A stretch of DNA of 64,000 nucleotides from Amycolatopsis tucumanensis (GCF_021654135.1 NZ_JAKGSD010000012.1:62001-126000), one strand, 5' to 3'. Shown: positions 51,865 to 61,204, counted from the stretch's first letter. Program-made: numbers and translations. Notes: generated from the sequence alone by a model not told the origin.

Positions 51865-52518
51865 ATGAGCGGTTCGATGCAACTGGACATCGCAGACCGG
51901 GTCGCCCGGCTCACGATCAGCAGGCCCGAGAAGCGGAACGCGATGTCCGGCGACATGTGGCAGGAACTGGTCCGGCATGTCAGGAGGATCGACGAGACAC
52001 CGGGAATCGCGGCCGTCGTGCTGCGGGGCTCCGGCGGGAGTTTCTCCGCGGGCGGGGACCTCGCGGAGTTGAGTTCGTCCGATCCGGACCACGTCGCCGC
52101 CTACCGGCACCTGGCCGAGACCGCTGTCCTGGCGCTGACGGAGCTCGCACCGCCCAAGATCGCGGAGATCGACGGGACGTGTTTCGGCGCGGGTTGCAGC
52201 CTCGCGCTCGCCTGCGACGTCCGGATCTGTTCGCCGGCGGCGAACTTCCGGATACCGGCGCTCGGTCACGGCCTGACCTACGAGCCGGTTTTCGTGCGCC
52301 GGCTGGTGCAGGCGGTCGGCACCGGCCCGGCGGGGCTGCTGCTGTACGGCGGGGAACGCTGGAACGCTGAGCAGGCCGCGGCTCATGGCCTGGTCGACAA
52401 GTGCGCGCAGGACGCGGCGGCCGCGGTCGGGGAGATCGTGGCCTGGCTGCGCGGCGCGGACGTCGACGACATCGTCTCGACGGCGATGTCCATCAGGACC
52501 GCCACGCGGTCCCGGTAG
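51865..52518 (+). CDS. Enoyl-CoA hydratase/isomerase-family protein
   Basis: A 217-residue crotonase-fold protein. It is shorter than the usual 250-260, lacking part of the C-terminal helices. The oxyanion hole regions are GSGGSFSAGGDLAELS and TCFGAGCSLALACDVRIC. The usual catalytic glutamate segment (PExxLGLxPG) reads RIPALGHGLTYEP, so the catalytic residues differ from hydratases and the reaction is uncertain. It starts two bases after the CoA-transferase stop. Confidence 0.85.
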   Translation: MSGSMQLDIADRVARLTISRPEKRNAMSGDMWQELVRHVRRIDETPGIAAVVLRGSGGSFSAGGDLAELSSSDPDHVAAYRHLAETAVLALTELAPPKIAEIDGTCFGAGCSLALACDVRICSPAANFRIPALGHGLTYEPVFVRRLVQAVGTGPAGLLLYGGERWNAEQAAAHGLVDKCAQDAAAAVGEIVAWLRGADVDDIVSTAMSIRTATRSR

Positions 52519-52529
52519 GAAAGGTCACC

Positions 52530-53333
52530 ATGGATCTGCAGTTGAAGGGTGCCCGGGCGGTCGTCACGGGAGGATCCCGTGGGCTCGGGCTGGCCATCGC
52601 GCGCGGGCTCCTCGCCGAGGGCGCCCGGGTGGCGCTCGTCGCCAGGGACGCGCGGCGGCTCGGCGCCGCCGCGGACGGCCTCCGCTCCGGCGCCACGGCA
52701 GCGGAGGTCCTCGCCGTCCCGGCGGACACCACCGACGACTCCTCGGTCCGGACCATGGCCGAGCAGGTCGTGACCGCCTGGGGCGGTGTCGACGTGCTGG
52801 TGAACGCCGCCGCCCAGCCGTCCTTCGCCTCCGCTCCCCCACCGCTGGCCGATCTCACCGACGGCGAGGTGCTGGCGGACTTCGACACCAAGGTCCTCGG
52901 TTACCTCCGGTGCGCCCGCGCCCTCGCGCCGCACATGATCCGGCAGGGGCAGGGACGGATCGTGAACATCTCCGGTCTCAACGCCCGCCGCACCGGCTCC
53001 GTCTCCGGGACGATCCGCAACGTGGCGGTCGCCGCCCTCACCGCGAACCTCGCCGACGAACTCGGCCCGCACGGTGTCGGGGTCACGGTCGTGCACCCGG
53101 GTCTCGTGGAGACCGAACGCACCCCACGGCTCGTCGCGGACCGGGCGGCGGCCGGCGGGCTCACCGAGGAGCAGGTCCGCGCCCAGCTGGCCGCGACGAC
53201 GAGCCTCCGGCGTCTCGTCACCGCGGAGGAGGTCGCGGACGTGGTCGTGTTCCTGTGCTCGCCCCGGGCGGCCGCCGTGACGGGAGACGCGGTGTCCGTG
53301 GCGGGCGGCAACCGCGGAGCGGTGCACTACTGA
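52530..53333 (+). CDS. Short-chain dehydrogenase-like protein lacking the Tyr/Lys pair
   Basis: A 267-residue SDR-fold protein. The cofactor motif is VVTGGSRGLGLAIARGLLAE, with NAAAQ and the Ser strand VNISGLNARRTGSVSG. At the place of YxxxK the sequence reads GTIRNVAVAALTANL, so Tyr is Gly and Lys is Asn by alignment to standard members. Some atypical actinobacterial SDRs share an RNxA pattern here, so it may use other residues or be non-catalytic. The ATG follows AGGAAAGG. It ends the plus-strand operon just before a terminator. Confidence 0.85.
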   Translation: MDLQLKGARAVVTGGSRGLGLAIARGLLAEGARVALVARDARRLGAAADGLRSGATAAEVLAVPADTTDDSSVRTMAEQVVTAWGGVDVLVNAAAQPSFASAPPPLADLTDGEVLADFDTKVLGYLRCARALAPHMIRQGQGRIVNISGLNARRTGSVSGTIRNVAVAALTANLADELGPHGVGVTVVHPGLVETERTPRLVADRAAAGGLTEEQVRAQLAATTSLRRLVTAEEVADVVVFLCSPRAAAVTGDAVSVAGGNRGAVHY

Positions 53334-53358
53334 AGCGAGATCACGGCGGAGCTGCTGG

Positions 53359-53396
53359 CTGGTTGTGCCGCCCATGACCGTGGGCGGCACAACCAG
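53359..53396. terminator. 16-bp perfect bidirectional terminator
   Basis: CTGGTTGTGCCGCCCA (53359-53374) pairs perfectly with 53381-53396 over a six-base loop. It fills the gap between the convergent SDR and metallo-beta-lactamase-fold genes. Confidence 0.85.
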
Positions 53397-53398
53397 CA

Positions 53399-54193
53399 CT
53401 ACGCCCAGGAGAACCGGCGCAGTCCGTCGGCCGTGATCAGGCGGCCGAAGGACAGCTCGGGGAAGTGCGCGGGGGCGAACGGGTCGCCCGTAGCGGCCAG
53501 CTCGTCGGCGATGCGTTCGCGGATGGCGTTGGCCGCGGCCCGGTCCACGTCGAACATCCCTTCCCATTCCGGGTCGGTGAGCTCCCCGACCGTGTGCACC
53601 ACGTCGCCGAGCAGGAGCGCGCGCTCGCCGGAGTCGCTGACCACGAACACGGTCGAGCCCGGGGTGTGCCCCGGCGCGGGCCGCGCGAGGAGACCGGGCG
53701 CCAGCTCGGTCTCCTCGTCGAACGTCTCCAGCCGCCCCTCGATCGGGGCCAGGGTTTCCTGCAGGACGGGATCGGCCGTGGAGCCGGTCATGAAGTACGC
53801 CCAGTCCGCCTCGTGCACCCGGAACGTCGCGCGCGGGAACGTCACCTCGCCGCGGACCGTCGCCCAGCCGACGTGATCCGGGTGCAGGTGCGTGAAGACC
53901 ACGTCGGTGACGTCCTCGGGCGCGACCCCGGCCCGGCGCAGGTTCGCCGGCAGCCAGCCTGTCACGAACCCCTCGTGCACGAAGTCGTCACCCGCTCCGG
54001 CGTCGACCAGGATCGTCCGGTCCCCCAGCCGCACGAGGAACGCCCCGATGTCCATGTGGATCCGGCCGTGCTCGTCCAGCGGCTGGTGCGCACAGTCCCA
54101 CCGCGCGTCCCGCCGGTGGGTCACGGTCTTCCCGATCGGCAACCTCGCGGTGCCGTCGAGGATCGGGACGATGTCGACGTTTCCTACCTTCAT
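53399..54193 (-). CDS. Metallo-beta-lactamase-fold hydrolase
   Basis: A 264-residue dinuclear metal hydrolase. Metal ligands are visible in FTHLHPDHVGWA (HxHxDH), RPAPGHTPGS (His), LLLGDVVHT (Asp) and PAHFPELSFG (terminal His). The start MKVGNVDIVPILDG is typical of lactonase-like members of the family (AttM/AiiB type). It is last in the minus-strand catabolic operon, 22 bases after the ligase gene. A lactone-hydrolysing role would fit the pathway but is inference. Confidence 0.88.
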   Translation of the reverse strand: MKVGNVDIVPILDGTARLPIGKTVTHRRDARWDCAHQPLDEHGRIHMDIGAFLVRLGDRTILVDAGAGDDFVHEGFVTGWLPANLRRAGVAPEDVTDVVFTHLHPDHVGWATVRGEVTFPRATFRVHEADWAYFMTGSTADPVLQETLAPIEGRLETFDEETELAPGLLARPAPGHTPGSTVFVVSDSGERALLLGDVVHTVGELTDPEWEGMFDVDRAAANAIRERIADELAATGDPFAPAHFPELSFGRLITADGLRRFSWA

Positions 54194-54215
54194 CGGTTCC
54201 TTCCAGTCACTCCGG

Positions 54216-55829
54216 TCAGCCGCGGACGCGCAGGGCCTCCCCCGACCATTCCTGTTCGCGCAGTTCGTACTTCCGCACCTTCCCGGTGGAGGTCTTGGGC
54301 AGTTCGGTGACGATCTCGACCTCGCGCGGCGCCTTGTAGCGGGCGATGAGCGACCGCACGTGCGCGATCAGCTCGCTCTCCGAAGGGTTCCTCCCCGGCC
54401 GCGGCACCACGAAGGCCTTGGGCCGCTCACCCCACCGCGGGTCCGGGACACCGATCACGGCGACCTCGAGGACGTCGGGGTGCGCGGCGATGGCGTGCTC
54501 GACCTCGATGGTCGAGATGTTCTCGCCGCCGGAGATGATCACGTCCTTGGCCCGGTCCCGAAGCTCCACGTAGCCGTCCGGATGCATCACCCCGAGGTCC
54601 CCGGAGTGGAACCAGCCACCGGCGAACGCCCGTTCCGTGCCCTCGGGATCGTTGAAGTAGCCCTGCATCACGTTGTTGCCGCGCATGACGATCTCACCCA
54701 TGGTCCGCCCGTCCCGGGGAACGTCGCGCAAGTTCCCATCCACCACCCGGACCTCGTCCGCCTGCAGCATCCCCACCCCCTGCCTGGCCCGCAGCTTCGC
54801 GCGCTCCTCCGGCGCCAGGTCGTCCCACGCCCGCTGGTACTCGTTCACCGCGTACGGGCCGTAGGTTTCGGTCAGGCCGTACACGTGCACGATCCGGAAG
54901 CCCATCCGCTCCATCTGCAGGATCGTGGTGGGGCTCGGCGGCGCTCCCGCGGTGGTGACGACGAGCCGGTGGTCGAGCTGGTGGGCCGGCTCGGCCCGCA
55001 TGATCGTGGTGACGACCGTGGGCGCCCCGTTGAGGTGGGTGATCCGGTGGCGGTCGATGAGCTCCCACACCCGGTCCCCGCGCACCTCACGCAGGCAGAT
55101 CTGGGTCCCGCCCGCCGCGACCAGCGCCCACGTCGTGCACCAGCCGTTGCAGTGGAACATCGGCAGCGTCCACAGGTAGACGCTGTCCGCGTCGTGTCCG
55201 GAGTGGAAGATCTCGCCGAAGGAGTTCAGGTACGCGCCGCGGTGGGTGTAGACCACGCCCTTGGGCCGTCCCGTCGTGCCCGAGGTGTAGTTGATCGAAA
55301 TGGGCGATCGCTCGTCGTCGACCGCCCACACCAGCTCGTCCTCCTCGTACGCGGCGGCGAGGAGGTCGGCGAACGCGACCGCGCCGGGGACCTCGACGGT
55401 CGCCTCGGGACCGAACGGGTCGGCCGCCACGGCGATCGTCCGCACCGTGTCCAGCGACCCGGCGATCGGCGCGATCGTGGCGGCGTGCTCGGCGTCGACG
55501 ACGAGCACGGTCGCGCCCGAGTGATCGAGGATGTAGCGGACCTCCTCAGGCGCCAGCCGGGTGTTGATCGGGACCAGCACCGCACCGGCCAGCGGCACGG
55601 CGAAGTGGGCGGCCAGCATCTCCGGCACGTTGGGCATGAGGTAGGCGACGCGGTCGCCCGGCCGCACTCCGGCGGCGCGCAGCATCCGCGCCCGCTGCTC
55701 CACGCGCGCGGCGAACTCCCGGTAGGTCCAGGACTCGTCGCCGTGCACGACGGCGACCTTGCCGGCGTGCACGTTCGCCGACCGCCGCAGGAACGACAGC
55801 GGCGTCAGCTGGGTGATCCCGGTGTCCAT
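54216..55829 (-). CDS. Acyl-CoA synthetase (AMP-forming)
   Basis: A 537-residue adenylating ligase. The phosphate loop is SINYTSGTTGRPKGVVYTHR. The core motifs are VHVYGLTETYGPYAVNEYQ, GWFHSGDLGVMHPDGYVELR and the final hinge and lysine in LPKTSTGKVRKYELRE. The family is close to medium-chain/dimethylsulfoniopropionate and cinnamate-type ligases. It activates a carboxylic acid to its CoA thioester. It lies 15 bases after the oxidoreductase gene in the same operon. Confidence 0.92.
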   Translation of the reverse strand: MDTGITQLTPLSFLRRSANVHAGKVAVVHGDESWTYREFAARVEQRARMLRAAGVRPGDRVAYLMPNVPEMLAAHFAVPLAGAVLVPINTRLAPEEVRYILDHSGATVLVVDAEHAATIAPIAGSLDTVRTIAVAADPFGPEATVEVPGAVAFADLLAAAYEEDELVWAVDDERSPISINYTSGTTGRPKGVVYTHRGAYLNSFGEIFHSGHDADSVYLWTLPMFHCNGWCTTWALVAAGGTQICLREVRGDRVWELIDRHRITHLNGAPTVVTTIMRAEPAHQLDHRLVVTTAGAPPSPTTILQMERMGFRIVHVYGLTETYGPYAVNEYQRAWDDLAPEERAKLRARQGVGMLQADEVRVVDGNLRDVPRDGRTMGEIVMRGNNVMQGYFNDPEGTERAFAGGWFHSGDLGVMHPDGYVELRDRAKDVIISGGENISTIEVEHAIAAHPDVLEVAVIGVPDPRWGERPKAFVVPRPGRNPSESELIAHVRSLIARYKAPREVEIVTELPKTSTGKVRKYELREQEWSGEALRVRG

Positions 55830-55844
55830 CCGTGTGCTCCCCTT

Positions 55845-56822
55845 TCAGTGCTCGCCCACGCGCAGGATGACTTTCCCCGTCGGCGCCTGCTCGGCCACCT
55901 CGTGCGCCCGCACCACCTCGTCCAGGCCGTGCGGCAGCACCGGCAGAGCGGACAGCGCGCCGTGCGCGAGTGCGTCGGAAGTCCACCGGATCGCGGCCGC
56001 CAGCCGCTCCGGGGACACCCCGTAGAGCAGCACGAACTCCAGCGTCGTGTTCGCCTTCATGAACTCGCCCACGGGCAGGGACAGCTCCCCCTCCGCGGCG
56101 TAGACGGCGATGGTGCCGGGGGCGCCGAGCACGGCCACGTCGAGGTCCAGGTTCGCCCCGAGCGCGACCTCGACGACCCGGTCGACGGGCCCGGCGAAGT
56201 CGCGGATGCGCCGGGCCGCGTCCGCGTCGGTGTAGCGGACGACGAAGTCGGCCCCGGCCTTCTCCGCCAATGCGCGCTTCTCGTCGGAGCTCACCGTGGC
56301 CACCACCCGCGCGCCCGCGTGCTTGGCCAGCTCGATGGCGAAATGCCCCACCGCGCCCGCTCCCCCGGCGACGAGGACCGTCCGCCCCGCCAGCGCCGCG
56401 GGATTCCCGCCCAGGCAGTGCGCGGCGGTCAGCGCCGGAACGCCGAGACACGCGCCCAGGTCGTCGGATGCGCCGTCGGGCAACGGCACCGCCCGCGCCG
56501 CGGGGACGACCGCGAACTCGGCCGCCGTCCCGTAGCGGTTGTGGAACGCCGCCAGGTACAGCCAAACTCGTTGCCCCACTTGGAGGCCGGTGACGCCGTC
56601 GCCGACCGCGTCGACCACACCGGCGCCATCGTGGTGGGGCACCTGGAACCAGTCGGGCGTGCGCCCGGCGAATCCCGCCCGGGTCTTCCAGTCGGTGGGG
56701 TTGACACCCGAGGTGGCGATCCGGACCCGGACCTGGCCCGGACCGGGCTCGGGCACCTCGAGCTCGACGACTTCGAGCACCTCCGCCGCGGGACCGGGAC
56801 GACGGTAGACCGCTGCTCTCAT
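55845..56822 (-). CDS. NADPH:quinone-type oxidoreductase (MDR family)
   Basis: A 325-residue zinc-less medium-chain reductase. It has a GroES-like domain (IATSGVNPTDWKTRAGF, PHHDGAGVVDAVGDGV) and a Rossmann domain with TVLVAGGAGAVGHFAIELAK. It reduces an activated C=C bond or quinone. The ATG at 56820-56822 starts MRAAVYRRPG; the open frame extends further without similarity. It is 22 bases from the ligase and 19 from the epimerase gene, within the operon. Confidence 0.9.
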   Translation of the reverse strand: MRAAVYRRPGPAAEVLEVVELEVPEPGPGQVRVRIATSGVNPTDWKTRAGFAGRTPDWFQVPHHDGAGVVDAVGDGVTGLQVGQRVWLYLAAFHNRYGTAAEFAVVPAARAVPLPDGASDDLGACLGVPALTAAHCLGGNPAALAGRTVLVAGGAGAVGHFAIELAKHAGARVVATVSSDEKRALAEKAGADFVVRYTDADAARRIRDFAGPVDRVVEVALGANLDLDVAVLGAPGTIAVYAAEGELSLPVGEFMKANTTLEFVLLYGVSPERLAAAIRWTSDALAHGALSALPVLPHGLDEVVRAHEVAEQAPTGKVILRVGEH

Positions 56823-56841
56823 GCCCGCACCACCTGCCGGT

Positions 56842-57804
56842 TCACGCGAGCCGGGTTCGAACGAGCTCGTGGTAGTGCCGGATCGCGCGGTCCGGATCGT
56901 AGCGGGGACGCCATCCAAACTCCTCTTCCATCCGGGTTCCATCCAGCGCCATGTAGTAGCTGTCGGCCATCTGCATCGGGTTCAGCCCGGGCCCCACGTC
57001 GAGCGCCGCGCCGGGGATGACCCGGCGGATCGCGTCCGCGAAGCCGTGCATCGACACCGGGTGCCCCGCGGCCACGTTGTAGGCCTGGTGGCGCAGCGGC
57101 CCGGGAGCTAGCGCGACACACGCGATGGCGTCGGCGACGTCGAGGACGTAGATGATGTCGTCCCGCTCGTCCCCGCCCTGCTCGATCGTGAAACCGCGGC
57201 CCGAGGCCGGCAGCTCGACCATCGAGCTGTAGGTGTTGATCGGGCCGGCGTGCCGCTGCAGCCTGCCCGGGCCGAAGATCGTGGCGAACCGCAGGCTGAC
57301 GCACTCCACTTGGGAGTTGCGCCCGTACCACGCCACCACGTTCTCCGCGGCCGCCTTGGTGATGCCGTACATGCCGGTCGGCCGCAGCTCGTCGTCTTCG
57401 CGCACGGCCTCGTAGGTGGGAAACCCGCGCTTGCCCGTCGCCGGCGCGTACACCGCCTTCGAGCTGGTGTAGACGACCCGCCGCGCACCCGCCGCCACCG
57501 CGGCGGCGCACACCGCGGCGGTGCCGCCGACGTTCACCGCGATCGCGGTGTGCGGATCCCGTTCGCAGTCGACGAAAGCCGCGAGATGGATGACGCAGTC
57601 CGGCCGCAGGCGCAGGGCGGCGTCGGTGAAACCGTCCGCGTCGCGGATGTCGCCGACGACGAGCTCGACCCGGTCCGCCACATCCTCGATCAGCGACGTG
57701 TCGTCCCGGCTTTCGAACACGGCCACCTCGTGGCCGCGGCCCAGCAGCTCCCGCACCACCCAGGCGCCGTTGACGCCCAGCCCGCCCGTCACCAGGAAAC
57801 GCAT
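56842..57804 (-). CDS. NAD-dependent epimerase/dehydratase-family protein
   Basis: A 320-residue extended SDR. The cofactor motif is MRFLVTGGLGVNGAWVVREL, an acidic residue in VGDIRDADGF binds the adenine, and the catalytic Tyr/Lys are in MYGITKAAAENVV, with the Ser region VVYTSSKAVYAP. Members act on nucleotide sugars or on sterol-like and ketone substrates. In this catabolic setting an alcohol dehydrogenase role is more likely than sugar epimerisation. Confidence 0.88.
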   Translation of the reverse strand: MRFLVTGGLGVNGAWVVRELLGRGHEVAVFESRDDTSLIEDVADRVELVVGDIRDADGFTDAALRLRPDCVIHLAAFVDCERDPHTAIAVNVGGTAAVCAAAVAAGARRVVYTSSKAVYAPATGKRGFPTYEAVREDDELRPTGMYGITKAAAENVVAWYGRNSQVECVSLRFATIFGPGRLQRHAGPINTYSSMVELPASGRGFTIEQGGDERDDIIYVLDVADAIACVALAPGPLRHQAYNVAAGHPVSMHGFADAIRRVIPGAALDVGPGLNPMQMADSYYMALDGTRMEEEFGWRPRYDPDRAIRHYHELVRTRLA

Positions 57805-57814
57805 GCCGGCTCCT

Positions 57815-58627
57815 TCACTGTCCGGCCAGGCGCCGGAACGACGGGACCATGGGCGCGTAGGCGGACATGCCGCCGTCCACGACCAGCACCTGCCCGTTGA
57901 TGAACGACGACTCGGGCGAGGCCAGGAACAGGGCGGCCATCGCGACGTCGTCCGGCCTGCCCAGCCGCGGCGTCGCGACGTGATCCAGCAGCACCTCGGT
58001 CTGCGCCGCGGAGAACATCTTCTCGGTCGCGGGCGAGACGATGTGGCCCGGCGCGAGGACGTTGCACCGGATCCCCTGCTTGCCGTACTCGACAGCCAGC
58101 GACTTCGACAACCCGATCACCCCGGCCTTCGCGGTCGCGTAGGCCGGGCGGCCTTCGAGGGAAAGCCAGGCGGCCAGGGAAGAAGCGTTGGTGATGCTGC
58201 CCCCGCCCGCGCGGACCATGTGCGGCAGGACGTGTTTCGCGGTCAGGACGCAGCCCAGCAGGTCCACGCGCAGCTGCCCCAGCCACACCGACAGGTCTGC
58301 CTCGGCGACGAAGACGTCCTCGGCCACCAGACTTCGCTCGGAGGCGTAGTTCTGGAGCACGTCCACCCCGCCGAAGCGCTCGACCGCGAACTCGACGGCG
58401 CCTGCGACCTGAACCTCGTCCGAGACGTCCGCGGCGAACGGCTCGGCGACACCACCGTCCTCCCGGATCCGGTCCACCGTCGCCGACGCCTTGGACTTGT
58501 CCACGTCCACGACGAGGACCTTCGCGCCTTCGCGGGCGAACACCTCGGCCGTCGCCGCTCCGATACCCGAACCCGCACCCGTCACCAGCGCTGACTTGCC
58601 CGTCAGCCGCCCCGCGGCAGACCCCAT
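57815..58627 (-). CDS. Short-chain dehydrogenase/reductase
   Basis: A 270-residue classical SDR with all parts in place: VTGAGSGIGAATAEVFAREG for the cofactor, VDVDKSK giving NAD preference, Ser in ITNASSLAAWLS, and Tyr/Lys in PAYATAKAGVIGLSK. The C-terminal QVLVVDGGMSAYAPM is canonical. It would oxidise a secondary alcohol to a ketone. Ten bases separate it from the epimerase gene and three from the MFS gene upstream. Confidence 0.92.
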   Translation of the reverse strand: MGSAAGRLTGKSALVTGAGSGIGAATAEVFAREGAKVLVVDVDKSKASATVDRIREDGGVAEPFAADVSDEVQVAGAVEFAVERFGGVDVLQNYASERSLVAEDVFVAEADLSVWLGQLRVDLLGCVLTAKHVLPHMVRAGGGSITNASSLAAWLSLEGRPAYATAKAGVIGLSKSLAVEYGKQGIRCNVLAPGHIVSPATEKMFSAAQTEVLLDHVATPRLGRPDDVAMAALFLASPESSFINGQVLVVDGGMSAYAPMVPSFRRLAGQ

Positions 58628-58630
58628 GCT

Positions 58631-59959
58631 TCAACTCCTCCCGTGCGCCCGGCGATCCACCGACGCGATCACGACGACCAAGGTGATGACGCCTGCCCCG
58701 ACCATGTACCAGGCCGGCGACGTCTTGTTCCCGGAAAGCTCGATCAGCAGGGTCGCCACGAACGGCGCGGTGCCGGCGAAGATCGCCGAACCGAATCCGT
58801 AGGCGATCCCGAACCCGGACGCCCTGACCTTCGTCGGGAACAGCTCCGCGAACAGCGCCGGGATGGCGCCACCGAACGCGGCGACCGGGATCCACAGGAC
58901 GAGCTGTCCCAGCAGCGCCGGGCCGAACCCGGTCAGGCCGATGATGAGCAGACTCGGGTAGGGCAGGACCACCGCCAGGACGCACGCGAAGACCAGGACC
59001 GGCTTCCTGCCGTAGGTGTCCGAGAGGCGCCCGAACGCGACCACCAGGAAGATCCCGGCCGTGGTGGCGATGATGACCGTGCTCAGCGCCTGCACCGCGG
59101 ACAGTCCCACGACGCTGCGGATGTAGGTGAGCGCGAACACCTGGACCGTGGACGAGGCGATGTTGAAGCCGACGCAGATCCCGATCACGATCAGGAACGC
59201 CCGCCAGTGCTGGGTGAACAACGTGCGCAGCGGGCTGCGCTCCTGGGCGTTGCCTGCCTTGAGCTCCTCGAACTCCGGCGACTCCGCGATGCGGTAGCGC
59301 AGGTAGAGGCCGATGACCAGCAGCGGGAACCCGAGCAGGAACGGGATCCGCCAGCCCCAGCTGTCGAGGTCGCCCGGAGACAGCGACACCGTCATGATCA
59401 GGACCACGACGGCGCCGAGCACGCTGCCGAGCGTCGAGGAGAAGAAGGCGAAGGAGCCGTACAGCCCACGGCGGTGCGGGGGCGCGTGCTCGACGAGGAA
59501 GCTGGCCGACGTCCCGAACTCCCCGCCGACGGACAACCCCTGGAGCAGCCGCGCGACACACAGGAGCACCGGTGCGACGATCCCCGCCTGCGGATAGGTC
59601 GGCATGACGCCGATGAGCACGGTGGTCACGCCCATGATCAGCACCGCGATCGCCAGGGACACCTTGCGCCCGCGCCGGTCCGCGAGCCGCCCGAACACGA
59701 CGGCGCCCACCGGCCGCATGACGAAGCCGACCGCGAACAACGCCAACGTCGACAGGATCGCGGCGAGCGGCTCACCCGAGGGGAAGAACAGCTTCGAGAT
59801 GACCGGTGTGAGCGACGCGAAAATCGCGAAATCGTAGAACTCGAGAGCGTTTCCCGAGCCGGCGGCGATGATCGACCGGCGCGCCACAGCGCTGTGCCGC
59901 GGCGTTCCCGTTCCCGGGGAAACCCTGTCTTCCGAATCCAGCGGGGATGGTTGGGACAT
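58631..59959 (-). CDS. MFS transporter of the metabolite:H+ symporter (MHS) type
   Basis: A 442-residue importer with 12 helices. Motif A is FGRLADRRGRKVSLAI, and NALEFYDFAIFASL in helix 1 and QGLSVGGEFGTSASFLVEHA in helix 4-5 are typical of the ProP/KgtP/shikimate branch. It should bring a carboxylate or related substrate into the cell with protons. Its place at the head of the tight operon suggests it imports the substrate of the island. Confidence 0.92.
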   Translation of the reverse strand: MSQPSPLDSEDRVSPGTGTPRHSAVARRSIIAAGSGNALEFYDFAIFASLTPVISKLFFPSGEPLAAILSTLALFAVGFVMRPVGAVVFGRLADRRGRKVSLAIAVLIMGVTTVLIGVMPTYPQAGIVAPVLLCVARLLQGLSVGGEFGTSASFLVEHAPPHRRGLYGSFAFFSSTLGSVLGAVVVLIMTVSLSPGDLDSWGWRIPFLLGFPLLVIGLYLRYRIAESPEFEELKAGNAQERSPLRTLFTQHWRAFLIVIGICVGFNIASSTVQVFALTYIRSVVGLSAVQALSTVIIATTAGIFLVVAFGRLSDTYGRKPVLVFACVLAVVLPYPSLLIIGLTGFGPALLGQLVLWIPVAAFGGAIPALFAELFPTKVRASGFGIAYGFGSAIFAGTAPFVATLLIELSGNKTSPAWYMVGAGVITLVVVIASVDRRAHGRS

Positions 59960-59987
59960 CGTTGTCCTCCGATAGGCAGCAGTTACC

Positions 59988-61175
59988 CTACTTCGACTGA
60001 ACGGCGAGCCCGCCCGTCACGCGGTCGACCAAGGGCGCGACACCCTCGGCGAAGTTGGCGATCCCCCGGACCGTGTCCTCGTGCCCGAGGTGACCTGCCT
60101 GGCCCATGAGCAGCAGGTGCCCGAACCCGCCGACGTGCTCGTAGAAGCGCTCGATCTGCCCGGCGACGGTGGCGGCGCTGCCGGCGAACACGATTCCGCG
60201 TTCGATGAGCTCGGCGAGCGACATCGCGGTCACGTCGGGGATCGGCGAGGACGCCGGGGAGCCGGGCATCGACGTCAACGGTCCCCGCAGGCCCACGGCC
60301 CGGACGTGGTAGGGCAGGTATCCCGGCGGGTAGGCGAACTGCTTGGCCACCTTGTTGCTGTGCAGGTACCAGAGCAGTTCGCGAGCCCCTTCGAAGCCCT
60401 CATCGTCGGTCCGTCCGGTGTAGACCAGCGCCGCGTAGCCGAACATCTCGTCGCCCGGCGCGGGCTTGCCCGTCGCGGCGCAGTGGTCGCGGTAGGCCTG
60501 GAACACCGCCCTGGTCCCGTCGAACCCCGACAGGAAGGTGCCGACCCGGTAGCCGTGGTCGGCGATCCTCGGCACGCTGGCCGGGTTCACCGCGGTGACC
60601 CACACGGGCGGGCCGGGCTGCTGGTGGGGCCTCGGCCAGATGTTGACCTGGCGGTGGTGGAAGAACTCGCCCTCCCAGTTGAACGGGCCGTCGTGCGCCG
60701 ACCAGGCTCGCGTGATGAGCTCGACCGCCTCCCACATGCGCTCGGACATCCGCACCGGCCGGGAATTGGTGGCGGCGACCTCGTACTGCACGCCCCGCAC
60801 GAATCCGGCCTCGAGACGGCCGTGGCTGAGCAGGTCCAGCAGGGCCATTTCCTCGGCGATGCGCACGGGGTCGGTGCGGTTCGCGACGGGGTTGCCCAGG
60901 ATCAGGATCCGCGCGTTGGTGGTCAGCCGCGCGAGCGCTCCGGCGATCACGGGAGCGGCGGAGTTCATGCACGTCGCGGTCGAGTGGTGTTCGTTGACCA
61001 TCACGTTCAGCCCGCATTCGTCCGCGACCTGCCACTCGCGGATGTAGCGGTCCCACAGCGCCGCGGCGCGAGCGGGGTCGATGACGCCGTTGGGCAGGGT
61101 GACCCGCACCGATTCGTAGGTCTCGGGGTCCGGCAGGTACGGGTAGGCCGCTTCGCTGAAATGCCAGTACTGCAC
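59988..61175 (-). CDS. LLM-class (luciferase-like) flavin-dependent monooxygenase
   Basis: A 395-residue TIM-barrel enzyme that uses reduced FMN and oxygen. Motifs include VMVNEHHSTATCMNSAAPVI, ILGNPVANRTDPVRIAEEMA, SHGRLEAGFVRGVQYEVAAT and PVWVTAVNPASVPRIADHGY. The GTG at 61173-61175 follows GGGAG, and the open frame upstream is not conserved. It probably oxygenates a ketone (Baeyer-Villiger type) or C-H bond. Reduced flavin may come from the reductase at 47320. Confidence 0.9.
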   Translation of the reverse strand: MQYWHFSEAAYPYLPDPETYESVRVTLPNGVIDPARAAALWDRYIREWQVADECGLNVMVNEHHSTATCMNSAAPVIAGALARLTTNARILILGNPVANRTDPVRIAEEMALLDLLSHGRLEAGFVRGVQYEVAATNSRPVRMSERMWEAVELITRAWSAHDGPFNWEGEFFHHRQVNIWPRPHQQPGPPVWVTAVNPASVPRIADHGYRVGTFLSGFDGTRAVFQAYRDHCAATGKPAPGDEMFGYAALVYTGRTDDEGFEGARELLWYLHSNKVAKQFAYPPGYLPYHVRAVGLRGPLTSMPGSPASSPIPDVTAMSLAELIERGIVFAGSAATVAGQIERFYEHVGGFGHLLLMGQAGHLGHEDTVRGIANFAEGVAPLVDRVTGGLAVQSK

Positions 61176-61204
61176 GGGAACGCTCCCTTTCTGGTTGGTC
61201 GGGG

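Noticed and set aside
53892..57020. Open reading frame of over 1000 codons on the plus strand
   Set aside because: It is antisense to MBL, ligase and oxidoreductase genes that have clear motifs. Its product is low-complexity Arg/Gly/His-rich sequence, as expected from high-GC shadow frames.
56842..57804. UDP-glucose 4-epimerase (galE)
   Set aside because: The fold fits, but the surrounding genes are catabolic and no sugar-specific residues could be confirmed.
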